Source of the DNA: Solirubrobacterales bacterium
GTDB taxonomy: Bacteria > Actinomycetota > Thermoleophilia > Solirubrobacterales > Solirubrobacteraceae
Assembly: GCA_025963955.1 (NCBI GenBank)
Contig: JAOPZU010000086.1
Coordinates: 1-7,315 of the forward strand
DNA: 7,315 nucleotides
Reading direction: 5' to 3'
A program made the position numbers and the translations under genes. The notes beneath the pieces were generated by a model. It did not search any database. It was not told the DNA's origin and saw only the letters and a list, made by a program, of their open reading frames with translations. Shown piece by piece: positions 1 to 6,175 of the stretch (the first letter of the stretch is position 1; each line of letters opens with the position of its first letter).

Positions 1-384
1 GCGAAGGCCGCCCCCGCCTGGCGCGCCGCGCTGCGCGCCCGCCCGGCCGCCGAGGGCTGGTCGGACGGCGGCGCCGAGAACCACCAGCTCGAGGGCTCGG
101 TGGACGTGCACGCGTTCGTCCCGAACGACCTCTCCGCCCACGCGCATGGCGCGGGCTTCGATGGCGTCGAGATCATCGGCGAGGAGCTGCTGGCCAACTG
201 GTTCGGGTGGACCAACCGCGCGCTGGAGGCGTCCGCCGACCAGGCCGACGTCCCGCACTGGTGGCGCCAGTACGCCTACCGCGGGTACATCGCGCTGCAG
301 GCCGTGGACCGGACGCTGCTGGAGAGCCGGCTGCCGCCCGCGATCTTCTACAACCTCATGATCGTGGCCACCAAGCCGGGCTGA
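1..384 (+). CDS. SAM-dependent methyltransferase-like protein, C-terminal part (5' end outside window)
   Basis: The reading frame is open from base 1 and stops at TGA 382-384, giving about 127 C-terminal residues. An ATG-less entry and no start near base 1 mean the gene begins outside the window; the internal GTG at 100 is not its start. What is visible is a G-A-E-N-H segment, then VDVHAF, a GF-DGVEIIGEELLANWFGW stretch, a WRQYAYRGY segment and a LPPAIFYNLMIVATKPG end. This resembles the C-terminal third of class I SAM methyltransferases common in Actinobacteria, where the SAM-binding motif I would lie upstream and cannot be seen here. The acceptor substrate is unknown. It converges on the alpha/beta hydrolase gene, the two stops being 24 bases apart. 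The methyltransferase call is by resemblance of the tail only, so it is moderate; a carbohydrate- or lipid-linked role is possible but unsupported. Confidence 0.6.
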   Translation, partial: AKAAPAWRAALRARPAAEGWSDGGAENHQLEGSVDVHAFVPNDLSAHAHGAGFDGVEIIGEELLANWFGWTNRALEASADQADVPHWWRQYAYRGYIALQAVDRTLLESRLPPAIFYNLMIVATKPG

Positions 385-408
385 GCGACTGGGGGCGTCT
401 CACGTCAC

Positions 409-1314
409 TCAGGCCAGCGGATCGAGGAACGCGCGGATCGCCCGCGCGCCGCTGAGCGGGACCTCGGCCGGCCAGAAGTGCCCCGCGTCCGGGAGCAGCG
501 TGGGCGTGTCCGCCGCCGTCGGCAGCGTCCGCGCGAGTCTCACGCCCCAGCGCAACGGCAGGAAGCGGTCGTCCGTCGCCCACACCACGTGCGCGGGCTT
601 CGTCCAGGCCTCGAGCGCGGGCACCGCCTCGATCGTCCAGCGCGGGTCCTGCGCCCGGACGTAGGCGCACCACGCGTCGAGCCCCTCCCCCGTGTCCAGC
701 GCGTGGAACCAGTCGTTCACGAGCGCCGGGGCGATCCGGCCGCGCCGGACGGTCTGCGGCAGCGGCCAGGCCGCGCGCATGGGCGCCTGCAGGATCCGCG
801 CCCGGCCGAGCACCCGCGCCAGGGCGGGCGCCCGCGCGATGAGGCCCATCATCCAGATCGCCGGGACCAGCCAGTTGTCGAAGCAGACCACGACGCACAG
901 GACGACGGCGCGGATGCGCTGCGGGTGGCGGACCATGAGCTGCTGGCCGTGCGCACCGCCCTGGTCGTGGAGGACGAGGAACGCCTCCGCGATGCCGAGA
1001 TGGTCCAGCAGGGCGGCGAGCATGTCCGCCTGGCCGGGACTCGCGAGGTCCGCGCCGGGGGCCGGGCGCGAGCGCCCCATGCCGTTGAGGTCCACGGCGA
1101 TGCAGTCGTAGCGCTCGCCGAGGACGCCGAGCAGCGGCTCCCACAGGCGGGCGGAGGTGGGGATGCCGTGCACGAGCAGCAGCGGCGGGCCCGCCCCGTG
1201 CCGCAGGTAGGTGATCTCGCCGCACGCCAGCGCGGCGGTCCGGCGCGGCAGCGTGCCGACGGGGATCGACGGCGCCTCGGGGGCGGCACCAGGGACGCGG
1301 CGGGCTTCGAGCAT
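409..1314 (-). CDS. alpha/beta hydrolase, haloalkane dehalogenase/epoxide hydrolase-like, Asp nucleophile
   Basis: This 301-residue protein has an alpha/beta-hydrolase fold of the usual length for the haloalkane dehalogenase/epoxide hydrolase branch. Visible in order: the oxyanion-hole loop HGIPTSARLW (49-58), a nucleophile elbow HDQGG (116-120) with Asp117 in the place of the usual Ser, a cap region about 140-230 rich in Trp and hydrophobics, the acid loop WATDDRFLP (Asp248 or Asp249) and the catalytic His in DAGHFWP (His279). An Asp-His-Asp triad forms a covalent alkyl-enzyme ester in known relatives. The HGxPTSxxLW loop is close to that of haloalkane dehalogenases, but the halide-holding Asn after HG is Ile51 and the halide-holding Trp after the nucleophile is Gln118, so dehalogenation of haloalkanes is doubtful. 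The ATG at 1314 is the first start after the photolyase stop (TAG 1326-1328), an 11-base gap, so it is probably co-transcribed and translationally coupled. The substrate is unknown. Confidence 0.85.
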   Translation of the reverse strand: MLEARRVPGAAPEAPSIPVGTLPRRTAALACGEITYLRHGAGPPLLLVHGIPTSARLWEPLLGVLGERYDCIAVDLNGMGRSRPAPGADLASPGQADMLAALLDHLGIAEAFLVLHDQGGAHGQQLMVRHPQRIRAVVLCVVVCFDNWLVPAIWMMGLIARAPALARVLGRARILQAPMRAAWPLPQTVRRGRIAPALVNDWFHALDTGEGLDAWCAYVRAQDPRWTIEAVPALEAWTKPAHVVWATDDRFLPLRWGVRLARTLPTAADTPTLLPDAGHFWPAEVPLSGARAIRAFLDPLA

Positions 1315-1325
1315 CGCCCGCGAAC

Positions 1326-2819
1326 CTACCCGCCGTCCAGCTCCTCCCGGGCCGAGGCCGCGCGCGCACGAACGGCGTCCCGCGTGTCCTGGTCGAACCG
1401 GCGCCAGGTGCTGACGCTCCGCGCGGTGCGGTTGTTCGCCGCCAGCCGCTCGGTGTGGCGGTCGACGAAGTCCCAGTAGAGCGCGGTGACCGGGCACGCG
1501 CGCTCGCCGTGCTTCTCGCTCGGCTTGTACTGGCAGCTCTTGCAGTGCGGGGACATCTTGGAGATGTAGTTGCCGCCGGCGGCGTAGGGCTTGGTGACCA
1601 TCTCGCCGCCGTCCGCGAACAGCGCCATCCCGGCCGCGTTCGGCGCCATCACCCACTCGGCACCGTCGACGAACGCGGTCTGGAACCACCGCACGAGCTC
1701 CCACGGGACGACGCCGGCGGTCAGGCCGATCGTCCCGAGGACCATCAGCCGCTCGATGTGGTGCGCGTAGCCGTGCTGCGCCACGCCGGCCACGACGGTG
1801 TCCAGGCAGTTCCACCCGGATTCCACGCCACGGTAGGCCGCGGGCAGCGGCAGCTCGGCACGCAGCGCGTTGGCGTCCGGCCACTGCTCCGCGCGCAGCC
1901 AGTACATGCCCCAGACGTACTCACGCCACCCGATGACCTGCCGCACGAAGCCCTCCACCGAGGACAGCGGCAGGTCGTGGGCGTGGTACGCCTCCTCGGC
2001 GGCGCGCACGCAGGTGAGCGGGTCGATGACGCCGAGGTTCAGCGGGACGGACAGCAGCGAGTGGAAGAGGAACGGATTGCCAGGCTCGACCATCGCGTCC
2101 TGCCAAGGGCCGAACTCGCGCAGGCGGTGCGCGACGAAGTCCTCCAGGACCGCGTGCGCCTCCGCCGGCGTGACGGCGAAGCGGCGCGGGACGTCGGCGC
2201 CGAAGAAGACGACGCCGCGGGCGGCCGCCGCGTCGAGGTCGGCCCGGACCTCCGCGTCGATCTCGTCCTCCCGCGGGGACCACGCCTCCGGGGCGTTCAG
2301 CCCGTCCTTGGGCGGCGGCTGCCGGTTCTCGGCGTCGAAGTTCCAGCGGCCGCCGAGCGGCTCGCCCGCGTCGTCGACCAGGACCCCGAAGGACCGGCGC
2401 TGCTCGCGGTAGAAGTCCTCCATCCGCAGGCGCCTGCGCCCGCGCGCCCAGGCGGCGAAGTCGTCCGGCGCGGTGAGGAACTGGCCGCTGTCGACCAGCC
2501 GCACGCCGTGACCCTCGAGTGCGCGACGGGCGCCCAGGTCGTTCGGGATCGCCGCGACGAGCTCCTCCCCGTCGTGCTGCGCGAGCGCCTCCGCGAGCGT
2601 CGCCGCCCCGCGGTGCTCGATCACCTCCAGCCCGTCCCGCTCGCGCAGCTCCGCGGCCAGGTGTCGCAGACCGCTGCGGACCAGGTGCGCGCGCTGGCGG
2701 TGCAGCGGCCGCCGGCGCAGCATCGCCTCCGACTCGACCGTGATGACCCGGTTGGCGCCGTCCAGTCCCGGGTGCTCGCGCAGCAGCTGGTCGCCGAGGA
2801 TCAGGAGGGTGTGGCCCAT
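1326..2819 (-). CDS. FeS-BCP family cryptochrome/photolyase (PhrB/CryB-like, probable (6-4) photolyase)
   Basis: A 497-residue protein of the iron-sulfur bacterial cryptochrome/photolyase family (Pfam DPRP type). It opens with LLILGDQL, the family's N-terminal Rossmann domain (about 1-125, expected to hold a lumazine antenna), followed by a helical FAD domain. Four Cys for a [4Fe-4S] cluster are present: Cys338, Cys426, Cys429 and Cys442. They match Agrobacterium PhrB Cys350/438/441/454 at a constant offset of 12. The same offset places the lesion-site HH pair at His353-His354 (YAHHIERLMV), and PhrB Trp390 and Tyr430, implicated in electron transfer, at Trp378 and Tyr418. Characterised members repair (6-4) photoproducts in DNA using blue light; some act as photoreceptors. 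The ATG at 2819 is supported by the family's typical N-terminus directly after it, although the AGGA upstream is too close for a good ribosome site. It lies 33 bases after the SDR gene and 11 before the hydrolase, so an operon is likely. Confidence 0.95.
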   Translation of the reverse strand: MGHTLLILGDQLLREHPGLDGANRVITVESEAMLRRRPLHRQRAHLVRSGLRHLAAELRERDGLEVIEHRGAATLAEALAQHDGEELVAAIPNDLGARRALEGHGVRLVDSGQFLTAPDDFAAWARGRRRLRMEDFYREQRRSFGVLVDDAGEPLGGRWNFDAENRQPPPKDGLNAPEAWSPREDEIDAEVRADLDAAAARGVVFFGADVPRRFAVTPAEAHAVLEDFVAHRLREFGPWQDAMVEPGNPFLFHSLLSVPLNLGVIDPLTCVRAAEEAYHAHDLPLSSVEGFVRQVIGWREYVWGMYWLRAEQWPDANALRAELPLPAAYRGVESGWNCLDTVVAGVAQHGYAHHIERLMVLGTIGLTAGVVPWELVRWFQTAFVDGAEWVMAPNAAGMALFADGGEMVTKPYAAGGNYISKMSPHCKSCQYKPSEKHGERACPVTALYWDFVDRHTERLAANNRTARSVSTWRRFDQDTRDAVRARAASAREELDGG

Positions 2820-2852
2820 TCCTGTCGGTACGACGGCCAGGACGTGGCGCGA

Positions 2853-3833
2853 TCAGTCGGTGCCCGCGTTGCGGTCCGCCAGCGCGTCGCGGATCGCGTC
2901 GTCGAGGGTCTTGGGCTGCACGCCGAAGCGGGCGCGCGCGTCGTCGTCGTCCGGCAGCAGGTCGTACTGCAGGCTCTCCATCAACGGCTCGATGAGCCCC
3001 TTGTCCTCGCCCGCGACCTTCGCGGCCAGCCGGCTGGCGAGAGGCGTCGCGTCGAAGGGCAGGCCGACCGTCGGGCGGTCCTTGCCCGCGAGCTCCCCGA
3101 TCCGCCCGACCAGGTCGCCGTAGCCGATCTCGTCGGCGCCGCCGATGTCCAGGCGCAGCGCTTCGTGGATGTCGTCGCTCGTGATGGCCGCGGTGAGGTA
3201 GTCCATGACGTCGTCGACGTGGATCGGCCGGGTGCGGTTGCTCCGCCACGACGGCAGGGCGAGGACGGGCAGGCGCTCCACGAGGCTCGCGAGGAAGTCG
3301 AAGCTCCGCGAGCCGTGGCCGATGACCATGCTCGCGCGGAAGGCGACGGCCTCGGGGAAGCCCTCCAGCAGGATGTCCTCGACGTCGTTCCGGGACTCCA
3401 GGTGCTCCGAGCCGCCCGCGCTGTCCTCCTCGGGGACCAGGCCTCCGAGGTAGACCACGCGGCGCACGCCGGCGCGCTGCGCGGCGGCGGTGAAGTACTC
3501 GGCCGACCGCCGCTCCTGCTCGGAGAAGTCGCCGCTGCCCTCCATCGAGTGCACGAGGTAGACCGCGACGTCGACCCCGCGCATGGCGGGCTCGAGGCCG
3601 GCACCCGACTCGAGGTCCCCGATCGCGACCGGGTAGCCGAGGTCCGTCGCGGGGGCCTTGCGCGCCAGGCCGCGGACGTGCATCCCGCGGTGCCGCAGGC
3701 GCTCGGCCAGGGCACCGCCGACGAAGCCCGTGACCCCGGTGACGAGGATCGAGAGCGCGACCGTCCCGGGCTCGGCGGCGGTCGAAGGGGCGTCGGCGGG
3801 GACGTTCGGGGTCGGGGTACGCGTGTTCGTCAT
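2853..3833 (-). CDS. NAD(P)-binding SDR-like protein, YbjT/NmrA type
   Basis: A 326-residue atypical extended SDR. A Pro/Ala/Thr-rich, probably disordered leader (1-26) precedes beta-1 and the dinucleotide motif TGVTGFVGG (32-40). GDL (72-74) fits the adenine-binding loop. VYLVHSME (91-98), YLGGLVP (128-134) and SEHLESR (142-148) are typical of YbjT-like proteins, followed by RASMVIGHGS and the substrate-side motif RPIHVDDVMDYL (202-213). There is no clear YxxxK catalytic pair, as in NmrA-type members, so it may be a sensor or a reductase with a changed mechanism. E. coli YbjT is longer, with a C-terminal DUF2867 domain that is absent here. An AGGG lies 4 bases before the ATG at 3833. It is first in a compact leftward cluster with the FeS photolyase and the hydrolase. 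Family assignment is secure; substrate and reaction are unknown. Confidence 0.85.
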   Translation of the reverse strand: MTNTRTPTPNVPADAPSTAAEPGTVALSILVTGVTGFVGGALAERLRHRGMHVRGLARKAPATDLGYPVAIGDLESGAGLEPAMRGVDVAVYLVHSMEGSGDFSEQERRSAEYFTAAAQRAGVRRVVYLGGLVPEEDSAGGSEHLESRNDVEDILLEGFPEAVAFRASMVIGHGSRSFDFLASLVERLPVLALPSWRSNRTRPIHVDDVMDYLTAAITSDDIHEALRLDIGGADEIGYGDLVGRIGELAGKDRPTVGLPFDATPLASRLAAKVAGEDKGLIEPLMESLQYDLLPDDDDARARFGVQPKTLDDAIRDALADRNAGTD

Positions 3834-3930
3834 GAGCCCTGTGTGTCCCCGTTGCGGGGCGCGGTCAACCGCCTGCGGCCCGTCCTGGCGCGCGCAGGGG
3901 TGGACGCCGACGCGGCGCCGGCGCGACCGC
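3834..3930 (-). promoter_or_regulatory. intergenic region with two short inverted repeats upstream of the SDR-photolyase-hydrolase cluster
   Basis: This gap separates the methyltransferase stop from the SDR start. Two adjacent inverted repeats are visible: GCGGT-CA-ACCGC (3861-3872) and CCCCG-TTG-CGGGG (3847-3859). Read leftward, the first contains TTGACC, a passable -35 hexamer, but no TANNNT -10 follows at 16-18 bases. The second could form a short stem in the leader just before the AGGG ribosome site. They could act as a weak terminator for the methyltransferase, as an operator, or be chance in GC-rich DNA. No U-run follows either stem. Confidence 0.3.
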
Positions 3931-4620
3931 TCAGGCGGGTCGCCGGCCGCTCAGCACCGCGAAGCGGCCGTCCGAGAAGACGCAGTCCACGTCGGTGAAG
4001 CCCGCCTCGCGCAGCCACCGCAGCTGGTCCTCCACCGGGCTGCACCGGTCGTGGCTCATGCGCTGCACCGCGGCGTCCCACTCCGCGTCGGTCGCGCCCA
4101 GGGCGCGGGCCTGCGCCTCGTGCTGCGCGCGGTAGCGGGCGTTGAGCACGGGCGTCGAGCCCGCGACCTGCTCCGCGTTGACGAACAGCCCGCCCGGCCG
4201 CAGGCCGTCGTGGATCCGGACCATGAGCGCCCGCTTGCCCGCGTCGTCGAGGTGGTGGATCGCGAGGGCCGAGACGATGGCGCAGAACGGGCCGCCGTCC
4301 TCGGCTCCGACCGGGAGCGGGTCCTCCAGATCGGCCACGTGGGCGTCGGTCAGGCGATCCCCCAGCGTGGCGCGGGCCTGGTCGAGCATGCGGGCGCTGC
4401 CGTCGAGCAGGTGCAGCTCGGCGTCGGGGCAGGCGGAGGCGATCATCGACGCCAGCAGCCCGGTGCCGGCGCCGAGGTCGAGGACGCGCTGCGGACCCAG
4501 GTCGGCCACGAGCGCGACGGCCGCGCCGTAGAAGGCGTCGAAGCACGGCACCAGGCGCCGGCGCAGCGCGTCGTACTCGTTCGCATGGGCGTCGAACGCC
4601 GCGGTCGTGTTGTTCGTCAT
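3931..4620 (-). CDS. class I SAM-dependent methyltransferase
   Basis: A 229-residue protein of normal length for a small class I methyltransferase. An N-terminal helix (FDAHANEYDALRRRLVP) is followed by motif I VLDLGAGTG (46-54), an acidic end of beta-2 LLDGSARML (Asp73), a motif II/III region with VADLEDPLP (95-103) and ALAIHHLDD (118-126), and LRPGGLFVNAEQ (140-151) at beta-5. The C-terminal part carries DRCSPVEDQLRWLREAGFTDVDC, a segment seen in uncharacterised actinobacterial methyltransferases. The acceptor is unknown; lipid, small molecule or tRNA are all open. The ATG at 4620 is favoured because the family N-terminus starts there and a promoter sits immediately upstream. No Shine-Dalgarno sequence is visible, so the transcript is probably leaderless. 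It lies between the two photolyase genes on the same strand, 62 bases after the CPD photolyase and 97 before the SDR gene. Confidence 0.85.
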   Translation of the reverse strand: MTNNTTAAFDAHANEYDALRRRLVPCFDAFYGAAVALVADLGPQRVLDLGAGTGLLASMIASACPDAELHLLDGSARMLDQARATLGDRLTDAHVADLEDPLPVGAEDGGPFCAIVSALAIHHLDDAGKRALMVRIHDGLRPGGLFVNAEQVAGSTPVLNARYRAQHEAQARALGATDAEWDAAVQRMSHDRCSPVEDQLRWLREAGFTDVDCVFSDGRFAVLSGRRPA

Positions 4621-4641
4621 GACGTACAACTGTACGTGATG
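4618..4641. promoter_or_regulatory. palindromic operator-like site over the methyltransferase start
   Basis: The core ACGTACAACTGTACGT (4622-4637) has perfect 7-base arms around a 2-base centre. After one mismatched base on each side the symmetry continues with CAT (4618-4620) and ATG (4639-4641), so 10 of 11 arm positions pair. The left CAT is the complement of the methyltransferase start codon. The 2-base centre is too small for a stable RNA loop, which favours a dimeric DNA-binding regulator over a terminator. The regulator is not identified. Confidence 0.6.
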
Positions 4642-4657
4642 ACGGTGGAGTTGTCGA
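4629..4657 (-). promoter_or_regulatory. sigma-70-like promoter of the methyltransferase gene
   Basis: Read leftward: TCGACA (4657-4652; 5 of 6 to TTGACA), a 17-base spacer, then TACAGT (4634-4629; 4 of 6 to TATAAT with the key TA and final T). The ATG follows 8 bases after the -10, so transcription would begin at or within 1-2 bases of the start codon, giving a leaderless mRNA. The -10 lies inside the palindrome 4618-4641, the classic arrangement for repression. Confidence 0.5.
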
Positions 4658-4682
4658 GCTCGGCCTGATGCGCCGCGCAGGC

Positions 4683-6101
4683 TCAGGCGTCCGGAGCGAC
4701 AGCCCGGTAGCGCTCCATCGCCCGCAGGCGCTCGGCCTTGTGGTCGACGATCGGCTCGGGGTAGTCCTCGCCGATGACGCAGCCGGCCGCCCGCTGCTCC
4801 TCGTCGGACATGGTCCACGGCTCGTGGATGCGCTTGGGCGGCACGTCCGCGAGCTCGGGCACCCACCGGCGGATGTACTCGCCGTCCGGGTCGAACTTCT
4901 TGGCCTGCGTGGTGGGGTTGAACATGCGGCGGAAGTAGGGCGCCGGGTCGACGCCCGTGGAGGCGACCCACTGCCAGTTGCCGTTGTTCTGCAGCGGCTC
5001 GCCGTCGAGCAGCTTGTGAGCGAACCAGCGCTCGCCCTCGCGCCAGTCCAGGTGCAGGTCCTTCGTCAGGAACGAGCCGGTGACCATGCGCGCCCGGTTG
5101 TGCATCCAGCCCGTCCGCGCCAGCTGGCGCATGCCGGCGTCGACGAGCGGGAAGCCCGTGCGGCCCTCCTTCCACGCGGCGAAGCCGGCCTCGTCGTCCG
5201 ACCACTCCAGCGCCTGGAAGCGCTCCTGGAACGCGTTCTGCGTGTTGTCCGGGTGCAGCAGCAGGACGTGGGCGTAGAAGTCGCGCCAGACCAGCTGCCG
5301 CGCGAACGCCGCCGCGCCGTCCCCGCCGTGGTCGAGGGCGCGCTGCTCCATCTCCCGCACGGACAGCGTCCCCCAGCGCACGTGCGGCGAGAGGACCGAC
5401 GTCCCGCCGGTCAGGTCGTTGTGACGCGCCTCGTACTGCACGACCGCCCCGCTGAGGAAGTCGGCGAAGCGCTCGCGGGCGGCGGCCTCCCCGGGCGGGG
5501 TGACGGGCTCGGGCACGTCGTCCTGCAGGCCGAGGTCGGCGAGCGTGGGGAGCTTCCCCACCCGGACCGAGGACGGCAGCGCGGGCACCGAGGAGGGCGC
5601 GCGGTGGACCGGCCGCCGCTCGAGCTTCGCGTGCGTGCGCCAGAACGGGGTGAAGACGGTGTACGGCCTGCCCTGCCCCGTGCGCGGCTTGGAGACGTCG
5701 GCGCAGAAGTTGCCGGGCTGCGGCCGCGCCGCGACGTCGAGCTCCTTCAGCGCGGCGATCACCGCCTTGTCGCGGGACAGCGCGTAGGGACCGACGTCGC
5801 TGGCCCAGAGCACGGCCTCGGCGCCGGTCTCCTGCACGAGCGCGGTCAGCTCCTCGACGGCCTCGCCGTCCCGGACGACGAGGTCCCCGCCCAGTCCCCG
5901 CAGCGTCTCCCGAAGCTCCTCGACGCAGGCGAGCATGAACGCCGTGCGTGCGGGCGAGGCGTAGCGGCCGGTGGCCAGGCGGCGATCCAGGACGAAGACC
6001 GGGACCACGCGCTCGTACTCCGCCACCGCGGTGTGGAGCGCGGGGTGGTCGTGGACGCGCAGGTCGCGGCGGAACCAGACGACGGCGGTGGAAGCGGGCA
6101 C
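4683..6101 (-). CDS. phr: deoxyribodipyrimidine photo-lyase, class I (CPD photolyase)
   Basis: With the GTG at 6101 as start this is a 472-residue class I CPD photolyase, the usual length, which uses FADH- and blue light to split cyclobutane pyrimidine dimers. It starts with the hallmark VVWFRRDLRVHDHPAL (antenna domain, about 1-130). The FAD domain carries LSPHVRWGTLS, WRDFYAHVL, RTGFPLVDAGMRQL (314-327), GWMHNRARM (331-339) and NNGNWQWVASTG (372-383). The residues matching E. coli Asn378 and the Trp triad 306/359/382 fall at Asn372 and Trp300/353/376, a constant offset of 6. The antenna (MTHF or 8-HDF) cannot be told. A longer frame reaches a GTG at 6167, adding 22 low-complexity residues. 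It is disfavoured because homologues begin just before VVWFRRD and the longer start would leave only 8 bases to the divergent gene and overlap its -10. Neither start has a clear Shine-Dalgarno sequence. Confidence 0.95.
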   Translation of the reverse strand: MPASTAVVWFRRDLRVHDHPALHTAVAEYERVVPVFVLDRRLATGRYASPARTAFMLACVEELRETLRGLGGDLVVRDGEAVEELTALVQETGAEAVLWASDVGPYALSRDKAVIAALKELDVAARPQPGNFCADVSKPRTGQGRPYTVFTPFWRTHAKLERRPVHRAPSSVPALPSSVRVGKLPTLADLGLQDDVPEPVTPPGEAAARERFADFLSGAVVQYEARHNDLTGGTSVLSPHVRWGTLSVREMEQRALDHGGDGAAAFARQLVWRDFYAHVLLLHPDNTQNAFQERFQALEWSDDEAGFAAWKEGRTGFPLVDAGMRQLARTGWMHNRARMVTGSFLTKDLHLDWREGERWFAHKLLDGEPLQNNGNWQWVASTGVDPAPYFRRMFNPTTQAKKFDPDGEYIRRWVPELADVPPKRIHEPWTMSDEEQRAAGCVIGEDYPEPIVDHKAERLRAMERYRAVAPDA

Positions 6102-6175
6102 GTACGGACTACGAGCAGGCGCTGCGGACGGATCGCCCTCGTCCCGCTCCGGCGCGGCTTCGTACACTCGCTGAC
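6102..6175. promoter_or_regulatory. divergent intergenic region between phr and the LON-domain gene
   Basis: Rightward, TACACT (6163-6168) fits a TANNNT -10 hexamer and is followed by 7 bases and the ATG at 6176, so the LON-domain transcript is probably leaderless. No good -35 is visible 16-18 bases upstream. Leftward, no convincing promoter for phr was found; TAGTCC just upstream of the GTG at 6101 is a poor -10. Short GTAC-containing motifs resembling half of the palindrome at 4618-4641 occur at 6100-6105 (ACGTAC) and 6161-6166 (CGTACA). Confidence 0.4.

Noticed and set aside
385..408. Terminator between the two convergent stops
   Set aside because: Only 24 bases with no clear stem-loop.
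1315..1884. Upstream extension of the hydrolase frame to 1884
   Set aside because: The extra 190 residues lie inside the photolyase coding sequence in another frame and are low-complexity; the hydrolase fold starts after the ATG at 1314.
1455..3998. 847-codon stop-free frame on the + strand
   Set aside because: It lies antisense to the FeS photolyase and SDR genes, is Arg/Val/Gly-rich and low in complexity with no recognisable motif; long antisense frames are usual opposite genes in very GC-rich DNA.
4618..4641. Palindrome as a terminator of phr
   Set aside because: The 2-base centre cannot form a normal loop, no T-run follows, and a good promoter with 17-base spacing runs through it.
4621..5205. 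Upstream extension of the methyltransferase frame to 5205
   Set aside because: It overlaps the 3' part of phr in another frame; the promoter and family N-terminus place the start at 4620.
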